This document shows, piece by piece, positions 8,788 through 18,028 of a stretch of 64,000 bases of DNA. Within the stretch, counting starts at the first letter, position 1; each line of letters opens with the position of its first letter. Location of the stretch: positions 1 through 64,000 of the forward strand of contig DKPO01000018.1 of NCBI GenBank assembly GCA_002471225.1, given 5' to 3'. The notes under the pieces were generated by a model. It had not been told where the DNA came from, did not search any database, and saw only the letters and a list, made by a program, of their open reading frames with translations. The DNA is from Porphyromonadaceae bacterium UBA7332. GTDB lineage: Bacteria > Bacteroidota > Bacteroidia > Bacteroidales > UBA7332. The position numbers and the translations under genes were made by a program.

Positions 8788-10038
8788 ATGGATATAAAGA
8801 TAGAACCTAAAAAAGGCATACGTAAGAAGCATATTCCGTATATAATCGGAGCAGTCGTACTGTCTGGGCTTATTGCCTGGTCTTTGTTTGGTAATCATCA
8901 ATCAACTCTGAGAGTAGATCGGAAAGGGATTATTTCTCATGAGGTGCTGAATGATGTTTTTAATGATTTCATACGTGTTGACGGACAAGTACAACCGTTG
9001 GCAATTATTCAGTTAAGCCCGCTTGAAGGAGGCATCGTCGAAGAGATATTAGTCGAAGAAGGTGTACAAGTCAAGAAAGATCAGCCAATCGTTCGACTTA
9101 GTAATTCAAATCTGGACTTATCCATACTAAACAGTGAAGCCGAACTGGCCGAAAAACAAAATTTCCTGCGAAACACACAAGTTGCGATGGAACAGGATAA
9201 GCTGAATAACCGGACTGAAAAACTGCAACTGGATCTGGATGTCAGACGAAAACAACGCAGCTACAATCAGAATAAAGCTTTATTTGATGAAAAGCTGATC
9301 GCCCGTGAGGAATATCTTCAAGCCAAAGAAGATTATGATCTGGCAAAGGAAAAGCAGGCGTTAGTTTCGGAGCGCTTGAAGCAAGACTCTATTTATCGTT
9401 CGGTACAGGTAGATCAGATGGAAGAGAGTCTGCAAAATATGCGGGAGAATATGCATCTGATTCGCCGGCGTGTGTCAAATCTGCAAATTAAATCACCCAT
9501 TGATGGCGAATTAGGATTGCTGGATGTCGTTTTGGGACAAAGCATTGCACAAGGTCAGAAAATAGGACAAGTAAATAATCTCTCCAACTTCAAAGTGGAA
9601 GCTTTGATTGATGAGCATTATATCGACAGAGTAAAGAATGGGCTGGAAGCAAGTTTTGATCGTCAGAATAATTCTTACCAACTAAAAGTTCGTAAAGTAT
9701 ATCCCGAAGTAAGAAACGGGAAGTTTAAAACCGATTTTATTTTCGTTGGTGAGCGCCCTGATAATATTCGTACAGGACAAACCTATTATTTGAGCCTTCA
9801 GTTGGGTGAGCCTACGAAGTCCATTTTAATACCAAAAGGAACTTTCTTTCAGGCAACGGGAGGGAGCTGGATATTCGTTCTGGATCAGGATGAAAAGAAG
9901 GCTTACAGAAGAAAGATAAAATTAGGTCGGCAGAATCCACAATATTACGAGGTAATTGAAGGATTGGAACCGGGCGAAAAAGTAATCGTATCAAACTATG
10001 ATACATTCAAAGATAACGAGGTATTGATATTAAATTAA
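8788..10038 (+). CDS. Periplasmic adaptor (HlyD/MacA-type membrane fusion protein)
   Basis: The 416-residue protein has one N-terminal membrane helix (~19-37, after a basic IRKKHIPY stretch). A biotinyl-lipoyl-like half (PLEGGIVEEILVEEGVQVKKDQPI) comes next, then a long coiled-coil hairpin (~110-225). The second lipoyl half (QIKSPIDGELGLLDVVLGQSIAQGQ) and beta-barrel domains complete it (VIEGLEPGEKVIVSNYDTF). It would bridge the inner-membrane permeases to the TolC-type channel. It lies between the TolC and ATPase genes with 6- and 13-base spacers. Confidence 0.92.
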   Translation: MDIKIEPKKGIRKKHIPYIIGAVVLSGLIAWSLFGNHQSTLRVDRKGIISHEVLNDVFNDFIRVDGQVQPLAIIQLSPLEGGIVEEILVEEGVQVKKDQPIVRLSNSNLDLSILNSEAELAEKQNFLRNTQVAMEQDKLNNRTEKLQLDLDVRRKQRSYNQNKALFDEKLIAREEYLQAKEDYDLAKEKQALVSERLKQDSIYRSVQVDQMEESLQNMRENMHLIRRRVSNLQIKSPIDGELGLLDVVLGQSIAQGQKIGQVNNLSNFKVEALIDEHYIDRVKNGLEASFDRQNNSYQLKVRKVYPEVRNGKFKTDFIFVGERPDNIRTGQTYYLSLQLGEPTKSILIPKGTFFQATGGSWIFVLDQDEKKAYRRKIKLGRQNPQYYEVIEGLEPGEKVIVSNYDTFKDNEVLILN

Positions 10039-10051
10039 AACAAAACATACT

Positions 10052-10732
10052 ATGATCAAGATTGAGAACTTAAGTAAATCATTCCGTACAGAAGAGATTG
10101 AAACGATAGCGTTAAACAGAGTATCATTAGAAGTAAAAGAAGGTGAGTTTGTTGCCATAATGGGGCCTTCGGGCTGTGGGAAATCAACACTGCTTAATAT
10201 CCTGGGACTATTGGATAATCCGACTTCAGGAGATTATTATCTGGGCGGACAAGAAGTAGGACATTTAAAAGAAAAAGACCGCACACATGCGCGGAAAGGA
10301 AATATAGGATTTGTATTCCAAAGCTTTAATCTGATTGATGAGCTCAATGTTTTTGAAAATGTCGAACTACCTTTAACTTATTTGAAGACAAAGTCAGGCG
10401 AACGAAAAGAACGTGTGGAGTCTATCTTGAAGCGAATGAACATCAGCCATCGGTCACACCATTTCCCTCAGCAATTATCAGGGGGGCAGCAACAGCGTGT
10501 AGCTATAGCACGGGCATTAGTAGCAAAACCAAAGCTTATACTTGCGGATGAGCCTACCGGAAATCTGGATAGTAAGAATGGTGCTGAGGTGATGCGCCTG
10601 TTGAGTGAGTTAAATGCAGAAGGAACAACTATTATCATGGTGACTCATAGCCAGCATGATGCTTCGTTTGCCCATCGTGTAATCAATCTGTTTGACGGAC
10701 AGATTGTGGATTCGGTAAATGAAGTTCTATAA
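10052..10732 (+). CDS. ABC transporter ATP-binding protein (MacB/LolD type)
   Basis: The 226-residue ATPase carries Walker A (GPSGCGKST, ~39-47), a Q-loop (FVFQSFNL), the signature LSGGQQQRVAIARAL, Walker B (LILADEPTGNLD) and an H-loop histidine (MVTHSQHDA). The short length and LDS-type D-loop place it in the LolD/MacB/FtsE group that works with FtsX-fold permeases rather than classical importers. It lies directly before two such permease genes and would energise both. Translation starts 13 bases after the adaptor stop. Confidence 0.95.
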   Translation: MIKIENLSKSFRTEEIETIALNRVSLEVKEGEFVAIMGPSGCGKSTLLNILGLLDNPTSGDYYLGGQEVGHLKEKDRTHARKGNIGFVFQSFNLIDELNVFENVELPLTYLKTKSGERKERVESILKRMNISHRSHHFPQQLSGGQQQRVAIARALVAKPKLILADEPTGNLDSKNGAEVMRLLSELNAEGTTIIMVTHSQHDASFAHRVINLFDGQIVDSVNEVL

Positions 10733-10742
10733 ATGAAAAACA

Positions 10743-13106
10743 ATGAAACTAATCTTTAGGAATCTGCTTAGTATTTGCCGTAAATTCAGGTTGCCGATGG
10801 TTCTGAATCTCCTCGGATTGAGTGTGGCTTTCGTTGCATTCATGGTCACTTTTATAAAAGTGTATTCGGAGTTCAGTTTCGAATCGATGCATAAGAATAA
10901 AGATCGGATCTATATGGTGGAGCTGCCTTACGGAGAACTGGATAATGTACACAGAAGGTTGTTTTTGGAACGATTTTTTGAATCATCTTCTTTGATAGAG
11001 AAGAGTCTGATCATGATTCCTCCGTTTATAAAGCAAAAAGAATTTCGCTTTATAAACGAGAAGAATGAGATGACGGCATTTCTCTCCGATGTAACTTCTG
11101 CAGAACCGGATATAACAGACATATTTGATTTTCAGATCCTGAATGGAGATGTACATTGTCTGCAAAATCCCGAGATGGTTATGATTCCAGCTTCTATGGC
11201 AAAGCGGCTTTACGGGACGACTGATGTCATAGGAAATAAACTCCAGACGGCGGAAGAATTATGGACGATTAAACGTAAAGAATTTACGATCGGAGCTGTT
11301 TACAAAGATTTTCCATACAATACGCAATTGCGCAATGATATTTATATACCTATTTATAAGGAGTTCGCAATGGATGGATCAGAGGGACGCTGTTGCTTTG
11401 GGTATGTGATGCTGTCAACTCCTGAAGCCGCAGACGAACTTTGTGAAACCTTTGATCCGAAGGCATTCAGTAACAGTATGGACGATATGAGTCTGACTTT
11501 AGTGCCACTGTCTGATATCTACATCCATTATGAAAAAGCAACAGTTACAAAAGGTGGCAATTATTCAATCCTATACATTCTGATTTGTATTGGTCTTTTG
11601 GTTTTAATCATTGCTTTGATTAATCATACCAACCTTATGGCCTCAATGACTCCGTTACGGATTCGGTCAATCAATATTCAGAAAGTATTGGGGAGTACGA
11701 ATCGGAAGATTCGTTTATCATTGATTATTGAATCAGTTACTCTTTGTTGTCTGGCTTTTTTATGTGCTTTGCTATGGCTTTATTTAATTAATAACACTGA
11801 AATATTAAGCTCAATCGGAGTAGATGTGGGGATAATTAACAATTATGGATTAGTGTTGATAACTTTCGTAATTGCTTTTATATTAGGTGTTTTATCAGGT
11901 CTTTATCCAGCTTTTTATATGACTTCTTTCTCACCGGCAATGATATTGAAAGGAAGCTTTGGGTTATCTGTAAATGGTAAAACGGTACGGAGGATCCTGG
12001 TTGGATTTCAATTAATTATAACGGTGGCATTGGTATCGTCTTCCATCTATTTGTATCTGCAAAATTCATTTATGAAGAAAGGCGATGTAGGTTTTGACAG
12101 AGACAAAGTCGTTATGGTATCCGGCAATTTATCTCTGATGAGAGCTCATAAGAATGAGATTGCACAAAAGCTGAGGCAGAGTTCGTTAATTTCAGATGTA
12201 GCTTTTGCTTCTGATCGCTTTGCAGCTGAGGATGTCTATAGTATGATTAATGTGACAACGATGGAAGAAGAGAGAATCTTCTTTTATGCCATGTTTGCGA
12301 CACATAACTTCTTTGATGTAATGGGCATTTCTGTTGTTGAAGGCAACAAGCCGACTTTAAGTGAGCAAAAGAGTAAAAAAGGCGCTTATGTTTTTAATAA
12401 ACTGGTAAAGGAGCTTCATAAAGTCAACGTTTTAGATGAGTTAAATGGGTCTTTATCTGATCGGGGACAGGTTGTCGGCTTTACCAATAATTTTGCACTA
12501 ACCTCAAGACGAAAAAAAGAAATTGAAACCGGATTTTTTATCCAGGAAGATTATATACGGGATTGGGCCAATATCATGTATGTGCGCATGGCGGATCATG
12601 TCAATCCGCTTGATGTAAACAAGCTAATCCAAAAAACATTCGCTGAATTTGATCCGGCTACTATCGTTAATATTGAATATTACGATACATTGACGGAACG
12701 TTTGTATGAGAAAGAAACAAATCTGGAACATTTGATTCTTCTCCTTACACTTCTTACGATTCTGTTATCTGTAATCGGGCTCTTTGGATTGGTTCTATTT
12801 GAGGCACAGTATAAACGCAAGGAAATAGCCATTCGCAAAGTCTTCGGGGCTGAAACCGAAGAAATCCTGTTTAACTTGAATAAGAGTTATCTGAAAATGG
12901 TTTTGTGTTGCGCTGTTATTTCAGTTCCGATAACTTACTGGGGTGTGACTACCTGGCTTCAAACTTTCGCTTACCGGATTCCCGTTTACGGATGGGTATT
13001 TATAGTAAGTGCAACGTTAGTCATGATCATTACATTGTTGACCGTAACCTCTCAGGCGTGGAAGGCTTCTCGGGAGAATCCGGTTGAATCAATGAAATCG
13101 CTTTAA
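10743..13106 (+). CDS. ABC transporter permease, FtsX/MacB fold (first of two)
   Basis: The 787-residue permease has an N-terminal membrane helix (~18-40) and a large periplasmic MacB-core-like domain. A block of three helices follows (~275-400, including ILYILICIGLLVLIIALINHTNL), then a second periplasmic part and a C-terminal FtsX block. That last block has a KRKEIAIRKVFGAETEEI coupling motif and ends at NPVESMKSL. Duplicated FtsX domains of about 780-800 residues are characteristic of Bacteroidota 'ABC transporter permease' proteins. With the next gene it probably forms a heterodimer served by the upstream ATPase. Confidence 0.9.
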   Translation: MKLIFRNLLSICRKFRLPMVLNLLGLSVAFVAFMVTFIKVYSEFSFESMHKNKDRIYMVELPYGELDNVHRRLFLERFFESSSLIEKSLIMIPPFIKQKEFRFINEKNEMTAFLSDVTSAEPDITDIFDFQILNGDVHCLQNPEMVMIPASMAKRLYGTTDVIGNKLQTAEELWTIKRKEFTIGAVYKDFPYNTQLRNDIYIPIYKEFAMDGSEGRCCFGYVMLSTPEAADELCETFDPKAFSNSMDDMSLTLVPLSDIYIHYEKATVTKGGNYSILYILICIGLLVLIIALINHTNLMASMTPLRIRSINIQKVLGSTNRKIRLSLIIESVTLCCLAFLCALLWLYLINNTEILSSIGVDVGIINNYGLVLITFVIAFILGVLSGLYPAFYMTSFSPAMILKGSFGLSVNGKTVRRILVGFQLIITVALVSSSIYLYLQNSFMKKGDVGFDRDKVVMVSGNLSLMRAHKNEIAQKLRQSSLISDVAFASDRFAAEDVYSMINVTTMEEERIFFYAMFATHNFFDVMGISVVEGNKPTLSEQKSKKGAYVFNKLVKELHKVNVLDELNGSLSDRGQVVGFTNNFALTSRRKKEIETGFFIQEDYIRDWANIMYVRMADHVNPLDVNKLIQKTFAEFDPATIVNIEYYDTLTERLYEKETNLEHLILLLTLLTILLSVIGLFGLVLFEAQYKRKEIAIRKVFGAETEEILFNLNKSYLKMVLCCAVISVPITYWGVTTWLQTFAYRIPVYGWVFIVSATLVMIITLLTVTSQAWKASRENPVESMKSL

Positions 13107-13119
13107 TCAGATTAAAAAG

Positions 13120-15462
13120 ATGAAACAAATCTTCTCAAATTTCTATAGGTTGATGAAACGCAACAAAATGGTTGCGTTTCTCAACATCGCCGGTCTTTCA
13201 CTGGCATTTTCCGTAGTATTTATTGTAGCGATTCAAGTCAATTATGACTTTAGTTATAATCACTCAATTCCTGATTATAAGAATATATACCGGATGAAAT
13301 ATCTTAATTTATCCGATAATACTTACGGAGTGACAACATCTCTCCCAATGATGGATAAGTTAGTGAGTGATATTCCTGAGTTTGGATCATATGGTGCAGC
13401 CTCCTATTCAAATATTAATGATAAAATCCGATTAAACAAAAATAAAAGCGAGGATGAATTCGAAACGGAAGTATATAGTTATCCTATAGATAATGCATTA
13501 TTGCATATGTTATCTCCTGTAATATTGGTGGGAGATACGTCCGGAATAGATAATAATAAACGGGTTGCTATTCTTTCAGAGTCAATAGCTAAAAGGATAT
13601 TCGGTTCTGAAAATTGTATCAATAAAATAATGTACAGAGGAGGAGTATCTATACGAGTCGGAGCAGTAATGAAAGATATTCCCAAAAACAATACCTTTTG
13701 GGCGGATATGTGGGTACTGAATGATTTCTATGATACGGATGCTCAGGAATGGTCTTATGTAATGTATACAAAACTAAAGCCTGATCAGGCAAAGACTGTG
13801 AATGAGAAGCTGGAAGATCTGAATCAAAAAAATAAAGATAACCGGGAAAGTACTTATAGTTACGCCAATTTCTCGATAGACCCGATCAACGATATTTATA
13901 TGATGCCAATTCCCGAATTGCAGGAAGCAAGTAAATCGACAACGATAACTTTGTTGTCGATAGGTATTCTGGTTTTGCTGATAGCATTATTTAATCTGCT
14001 GAATCTACAGATATCGCTGACTCCTACACGGATGCATTTGTTTAATACGCGGAGAGTTTTAGGTTTAAGTAAAACGACGTTGCGTTTGATTATTGTATCA
14101 GAAGCCGTATTATTCGTTTTCGTGTCCGTATTAATTAGTTTGTTTCTGGTTCATCTTTTTAGTAAAACATCGTTAGTCCAGATGTTCAGTGTTTCGATGT
14201 CTATCGGAAATAATTTAGAGCTTATTCTCATTTTAAGTGGAATGTCTTTGCTTCTGGCCATGTTTATAGGTCTATATCCGGCATTCTATGCCACATCTTA
14301 CCCTATTGCAACTGTGTTGAAAGGATCCTTTGCCGTTTCTCCTCAGGGGTTACGTTTGAGGAGAATATTGCTAGTTGCTCAGTTTGCAATTTCAATTGCT
14401 GTTTTAATTATAGGAGGATTAATTAAATCTCAGCATAGGTATATGCAAACGCGGAACTGGGGCATAAAGACAGATGAGATAGTTTATTTAGAAGGAAACT
14501 TTAGAGACACTACGATTTTTTATAATGTTTCCAATGCATTGGTAAATGATTTAAAGAAAAATCCTAATATCAAAGACTGTGCATTTTCCCGTTTTATACC
14601 CGGAAAGGTTGGTATGGGATGGGGACGAAATATAGGCGATATCCAGATTCAGCACAAAGCATGGCCGGTATCTCACAACTTTGTCGAATTCTTTGGATTA
14701 ACCATGAAGGAAGGTGAGAGTTTTTATGGATTTAAGTCAACACATCAGGGCGCAATGCTTGTGAACGAAAATTTTGTGAACAAATTTCAGATCCCGGATA
14801 TATATGGAGTCGAATTCGACGCATTTGCAAATAAGACTAAAATATTCGGTGTCGTTAAAGACTTTAATTTTAATATGCTTACCATGCCGATAGAACCTTT
14901 GGCTCTGGTGTGCAGTGACGATCAATGGTGTAATTATATCCTGATCAAGTTAACGGGCAATGATATTCCAGGGACTTTTGAATTTATAAGGAAAACATGG
15001 AAAGATCATAATCAGCCTGTAACAGATATCCAGTTTCTGAATCAGACTCTCCGGGATTTTTATGATAAAGAGTCCAATCTGTCTAAGATAATCTTTATGC
15101 TGAGTATTATATCATTAGTGATATCCGTTATGGGTGTTTATGGTTTAATCCTTTTTACGGCTCGTGTGAAGAGGCGCGAAATAGCGATTCGCCGTATCAA
15201 TGGTGCAAGTACTCAATCCATTATCTGGTTACTGCAAAAAGGTTATTTGATCCCTATTGGTATCGCATCGCTTATCGCCTGTCCCGTAAGTTATTTATTT
15301 ATTAAATCTTGGTTAAGAGAATATCCCTATCAGGTGTCGATTAACCCATTGCTTTTTATCGGTGCCATTCTGATAATTATTATAATCTCAGCATTGACCA
15401 TGCTGTTTCAATGTCTTCGGGCCGCAAATGCTAATCCTGTTGAGGTGATAAAGACTGAGTAA
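13120..15462 (+). CDS. ABC transporter permease, FtsX/MacB fold (second of two)
   Basis: At 780 residues this has the same architecture as the preceding permease: helix at ~17-40, periplasmic domain, helix block ~275-400, repeated FtsX block with VKRREIAIRRINGASTQSI, and a terminal ANPVEVIKTE. The two share corresponding motifs (GLSLAF.V, KGSF....G..LRRIL, GLYPAFY) and look like diverged paralogues. The gene starts 13 bases after its neighbour and is the last of the operon, followed by a strong terminator. Confidence 0.9.
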   Translation: MKQIFSNFYRLMKRNKMVAFLNIAGLSLAFSVVFIVAIQVNYDFSYNHSIPDYKNIYRMKYLNLSDNTYGVTTSLPMMDKLVSDIPEFGSYGAASYSNINDKIRLNKNKSEDEFETEVYSYPIDNALLHMLSPVILVGDTSGIDNNKRVAILSESIAKRIFGSENCINKIMYRGGVSIRVGAVMKDIPKNNTFWADMWVLNDFYDTDAQEWSYVMYTKLKPDQAKTVNEKLEDLNQKNKDNRESTYSYANFSIDPINDIYMMPIPELQEASKSTTITLLSIGILVLLIALFNLLNLQISLTPTRMHLFNTRRVLGLSKTTLRLIIVSEAVLFVFVSVLISLFLVHLFSKTSLVQMFSVSMSIGNNLELILILSGMSLLLAMFIGLYPAFYATSYPIATVLKGSFAVSPQGLRLRRILLVAQFAISIAVLIIGGLIKSQHRYMQTRNWGIKTDEIVYLEGNFRDTTIFYNVSNALVNDLKKNPNIKDCAFSRFIPGKVGMGWGRNIGDIQIQHKAWPVSHNFVEFFGLTMKEGESFYGFKSTHQGAMLVNENFVNKFQIPDIYGVEFDAFANKTKIFGVVKDFNFNMLTMPIEPLALVCSDDQWCNYILIKLTGNDIPGTFEFIRKTWKDHNQPVTDIQFLNQTLRDFYDKESNLSKIIFMLSIISLVISVMGVYGLILFTARVKRREIAIRRINGASTQSIIWLLQKGYLIPIGIASLIACPVSYLFIKSWLREYPYQVSINPLLFIGAILIIIIISALTMLFQCLRAANANPVEVIKTE

Positions 15463-15475
15463 ATATCGTAAAAAA

Positions 15476-15516
15476 GGAGTTGTAACATTTATCTGTGTTA
15501 TAGCTCCTTTTTTTTA
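15476..15516 (+). terminator. Intrinsic terminator of the exporter operon
   Basis: A 12-bp stem (15476-15487 with 15496-15507, two G-U pairs) with an eight-base loop is followed by nine T residues. It lies 13 bases after the last permease stop. Confidence 0.9.
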
Positions 15517-15595
15517 CCGTATGAATAATAATTGATATAGTATGAATAATATTTTTCAAGGGCGAATTAATTGATTTTATAAGGAAGTTAATTTG

Positions 15596-15671
15596 TGCGA
15601 TGTACAGCGCACAAAAATGCGAAGTAGGTCGCACAAAATTGCGGAGTAGGTCGCATTTTAGTGCGACCTAC
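15596..15671. repeat. 22-bp-period palindromic tandem repeat
   Basis: Units start at 15596, 15618, 15640 and 15662, exactly 22 bp apart. The first three each carry a TGCG-N8-CGCA palindrome; units 2 and 3 share TGCGnAGTAGGTCGCA with one difference. The fourth begins TGCGACCTAC, the inverse complement of the unit 3 core, so 15646-15655 and 15662-15671 make a perfect 10-bp hairpin with a six-base loop. It lies between the exporter terminator and tRNA-His. Function unknown. Confidence 0.8.
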
Positions 15672-15890
15672 GTTTAACATATTATTACAGGTGTAAAATA
15701 TCTTCTTTATACTGACTAAGGGATTAGATGTAGTGTGTAATTTGTTAATAATCAGTGTTTAGTTTTGTTTGTTGAAGTGATTGTTTTTACCGAAATAGCG
15801 AGTTGAAAGAGATCCGTAAGTTTTCTTTAAAAATGGAAGCTTCGATGATTCAGAAAAGTTGATGATTCCGGAAGATAATACAGGCATAAA

Positions 15891-15922
15891 AAAAGAGCGA
15901 CTCATTTCTGAATCGCTCTTTT
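15891..15922 (-). terminator. Terminator after tRNA-His
   Basis: A 10-bp stem (15891-15900 with 15913-15922), with further TCA/TGA pairs inside, lies four bases past the tRNA 3' end on the minus strand and runs into a T7 tract. Confidence 0.85.
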
Positions 15923-15925
15923 GAG

Positions 15926-16000
<75 letters not shown>

Positions 16001-16068
16001 GTTTTTGCTTAATTGCGATGCAAATATAGGGGCTTTTTTCTATTCCTGCAAGCGTTTTGAGTATATTT

Positions 16069-17151
16069 TTATCGTTCTTTTTCTTCTGTAATGCCTATGT
16101 TGTTCTCTTTGAGTAGTTTCCGAATTGTTTTTAAATCTGTTTTTACCAAGTGTAATTGATATGTAGAGAACATAGAGTCAGGAGGAAGGGTAGAGGAGAG
16201 ATCTTTAACTTCAAAAACAGGAGTTTGATTTCGGGCAAACCGTTTTGTATAAAGCAAGCGATAACTACAGGAGTCTATTTGGGTATTCACTATACCTTTA
16301 CTTACAGAGAGGCGGAGCATTAATCCGCAGCCAGTATTTTCTTTACTCATTGCAGAAACAAAATTTCCTAATGAATAAGCGATGATGCAAGCTTGATTAT
16401 GTTTGTTGCGAATAAACTCAATCGGTTGAATGACATGAGGGTGACTGCCGATAACAGCCATTACACCTTGATCGATCAGCCAGTTTGCCAGCTGCTTTTG
16501 TTGTTTATCGGGAAGTAACCGGTATTCAATTCCCCAGTGTATGTTAGCTATAATGATATCGGCATTCCGTTTTCTGGACTCTATGATGTCTGCTTTTATT
16601 TGCAGGGTATCAATATAATTCACGATAAAGCCTGCACGGGCTTTGGCACCGTTTGTCCCGTATGTGTAATTGAGTAACGCTATGCGAATGTCATTTTTCT
16701 GAATAATAAGCGGATATTGTTCTTCGCGTTCTTTATTTGATAAATAGATACCGGCATGACTAATCTGAAGAGAATCCAATACTCTGATTGTTCGTCTGGC
16801 TCCTGTTGTACCCCGGTCCAACGTATGATTATTAGCGTTTAGAAATACGTTGAATCCAGACTTCTTTAATGAAACGGCAAATTCATCCGGTCCTGAAAAG
16901 CAAGGATATCCTGTATATGGGGGGCCTCCTAACGCGAGTTCCAGATTAACAATATTGATATCTGATTTATCAAGCAGTGGGATAAGATCTGTAAAATAAG
17001 ATTCAAAAGAGTATTTTCCGTTTTTTAGGGCGATATCCAGTTGTCTGCTATGAAGCATAGCATCACCAACGAACCGTAATTCGACATTCTGAGCTTGCAG
17101 ATCGATAAATAACAAGCTAAAAGTTAGTATGATAGATTTTAAAAGGTTCAT
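16069..17151 (-). CDS. CapA-family metallophosphatase-like protein
   Basis: The 360-residue product has a signal peptide (residues ~1-20, ending DLQAQ). It belongs to the CapA/PGA_cap family, with a metallophosphatase-like fold. Signature parts are LRFVGDAMLHSRQLD (metal site GD), NIVNLELALGG, NANNHTLDRG (the NNH motif), a NYTYG segment, NIHWGIEY and GSHPHVIQP. CapA proteins are known from poly-gamma-glutamate capsule synthesis, but many Bacteroidota copies stand alone. No capB or capC homologue is nearby, so a capsule role is not supported here and the substrate is unknown. It stands alone after tRNA-His on the minus strand. Confidence 0.88.
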   Translation of the reverse strand: MNLLKSIILTFSLLFIDLQAQNVELRFVGDAMLHSRQLDIALKNGKYSFESYFTDLIPLLDKSDINIVNLELALGGPPYTGYPCFSGPDEFAVSLKKSGFNVFLNANNHTLDRGTTGARRTIRVLDSLQISHAGIYLSNKEREEQYPLIIQKNDIRIALLNYTYGTNGAKARAGFIVNYIDTLQIKADIIESRKRNADIIIANIHWGIEYRLLPDKQQKQLANWLIDQGVMAVIGSHPHVIQPIEFIRNKHNQACIIAYSLGNFVSAMSKENTGCGLMLRLSVSKGIVNTQIDSCSYRLLYTKRFARNQTPVFEVKDLSSTLPPDSMFSTYQLHLVKTDLKTIRKLLKENNIGITEEKER

Positions 17152-17261
17152 ATGAGAGAAACGGTATTATGTTTGTTTTATTGTCTTTTAGTCAGGTCGT
17201 TTGTTTGCAAATGAGAGTTAAGGTATAGATAACAGACATAAATATATTTTAGTCCGAAAGA

Positions 17262-17909
17262 TTAATTCGTTTTACGACTGATTATGCTCTTTCGGCAATA
17301 ATTAAAGATGATAACAATAACGATCAATAAAATGATACCCCAAATAGTCTTGGTTATAATGGAGTTATAATAAGTGATTTTACTTAATAACAGGTTTTCG
17401 GGAACGACTTTATAGAAGCTATACCCTGTAAAAGCTAAAATAGTGTTCCTGATGGAAGATCCGAGTGTTGTGTACATAATCAATCTGCTTAACTTCATTT
17501 TGGCCAGTCCGGCAGGGATTGATATAAGATGTCTGACTCCCGGGATTAAGCGTCCGAAAAAGATAGCTGAGTTTCCATGTTTATTAAAGAATTCTTCTGC
17601 ATGATGAAATTTGTTTTCATTCAGCAGAAGTAGCTTTCCGATGCGACAATTGATGAAACTTATCACAAGCGGTCTGCCTATCCATTTTGAGAGATAATAG
17701 ATAATTACGGCTCCGATATTATTGCCGATTGTTGCAGCTATAATAACTAAGAAGATATTTAACTCTCCTGATGCGGACTTATATCCGGCTGAAGGAACGA
17801 TTAATTCTGAGGGTAAAGGTATAACTGTGCTTTCAATAGCCATAAGGATAATGATAATACCATAATTCAAATTATCTATACACCATTGGATAAACGAAGC
17901 AAAGTTCAT
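17262..17909 (-). CDS. DedA/SNARE-associated family membrane protein
   Basis: I start the protein at the ATG at 17909 (MNFASFIQWCIDNLNYG); a longer frame adds 12 residues from 17945 that do not fit the family. It has about 215 residues. DedA hallmarks are present: a re-entrant segment ESTVIPLPSELIVPSAGY, then GNNIGAVIIYYLSKWIGR, and FFGRLIPGVRHLISIPAGLAKM (the FxGRxxPxxR/SxPAG motif), followed by two helices. Family members are thought to flip lipids such as undecaprenyl phosphate or phosphatidylethanolamine across the inner membrane. Whether this one transports undecaprenyl phosphate is not decidable. Confidence 0.9.
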   Translation of the reverse strand: MNFASFIQWCIDNLNYGIIIILMAIESTVIPLPSELIVPSAGYKSASGELNIFLVIIAATIGNNIGAVIIYYLSKWIGRPLVISFINCRIGKLLLLNENKFHHAEEFFNKHGNSAIFFGRLIPGVRHLISIPAGLAKMKLSRLIMYTTLGSSIRNTILAFTGYSFYKVVPENLLLSKITYYNSIITKTIWGIILLIVIVIIFNYCRKSIISRKTN

Positions 17910-17988
17910 AGCTTTTGTTTTTAAGTATATAGATAGAATGATCATCCGTATTATTATGTTCAGAGTATCTGTATCTTTTAGTACAAAA

Positions 17989-18023
17989 AGCCCGGAGAAT
18001 CTAGCTAAAAGATTTTCCGGGCT
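17989..18023 (-). terminator. Intrinsic terminator of folD
   Basis: A 14-bp stem (17989-18002 with 18010-18023, one G-U pair) with a seven-base loop lies six bases past the folD stop and is followed by TTTTTG on the minus strand. Confidence 0.9.
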
Positions 18024-18028
18024 GTAAA

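Larger units (their letters stand above)
15463..15890. other. Intergenic stretch with terminator and palindromic array
   Basis: This gap holds the operon terminator (15476-15516) and the 22-bp array (15596-15671). The rest is A/T-rich. Short open frames across it have no recognisable protein features. Confidence 0.5.

Noticed and set aside
15596..15671. Possible CRISPR array
   Set aside because: Units are contiguous at 22 bp, palindromic and without unique spacers of 25-40 bases, and no cas genes are present.
16069..17151. Capsule biosynthesis role for the CapA-like gene
   Set aside because: No capB, capC or other polyglutamate genes are nearby; family membership alone does not support it.
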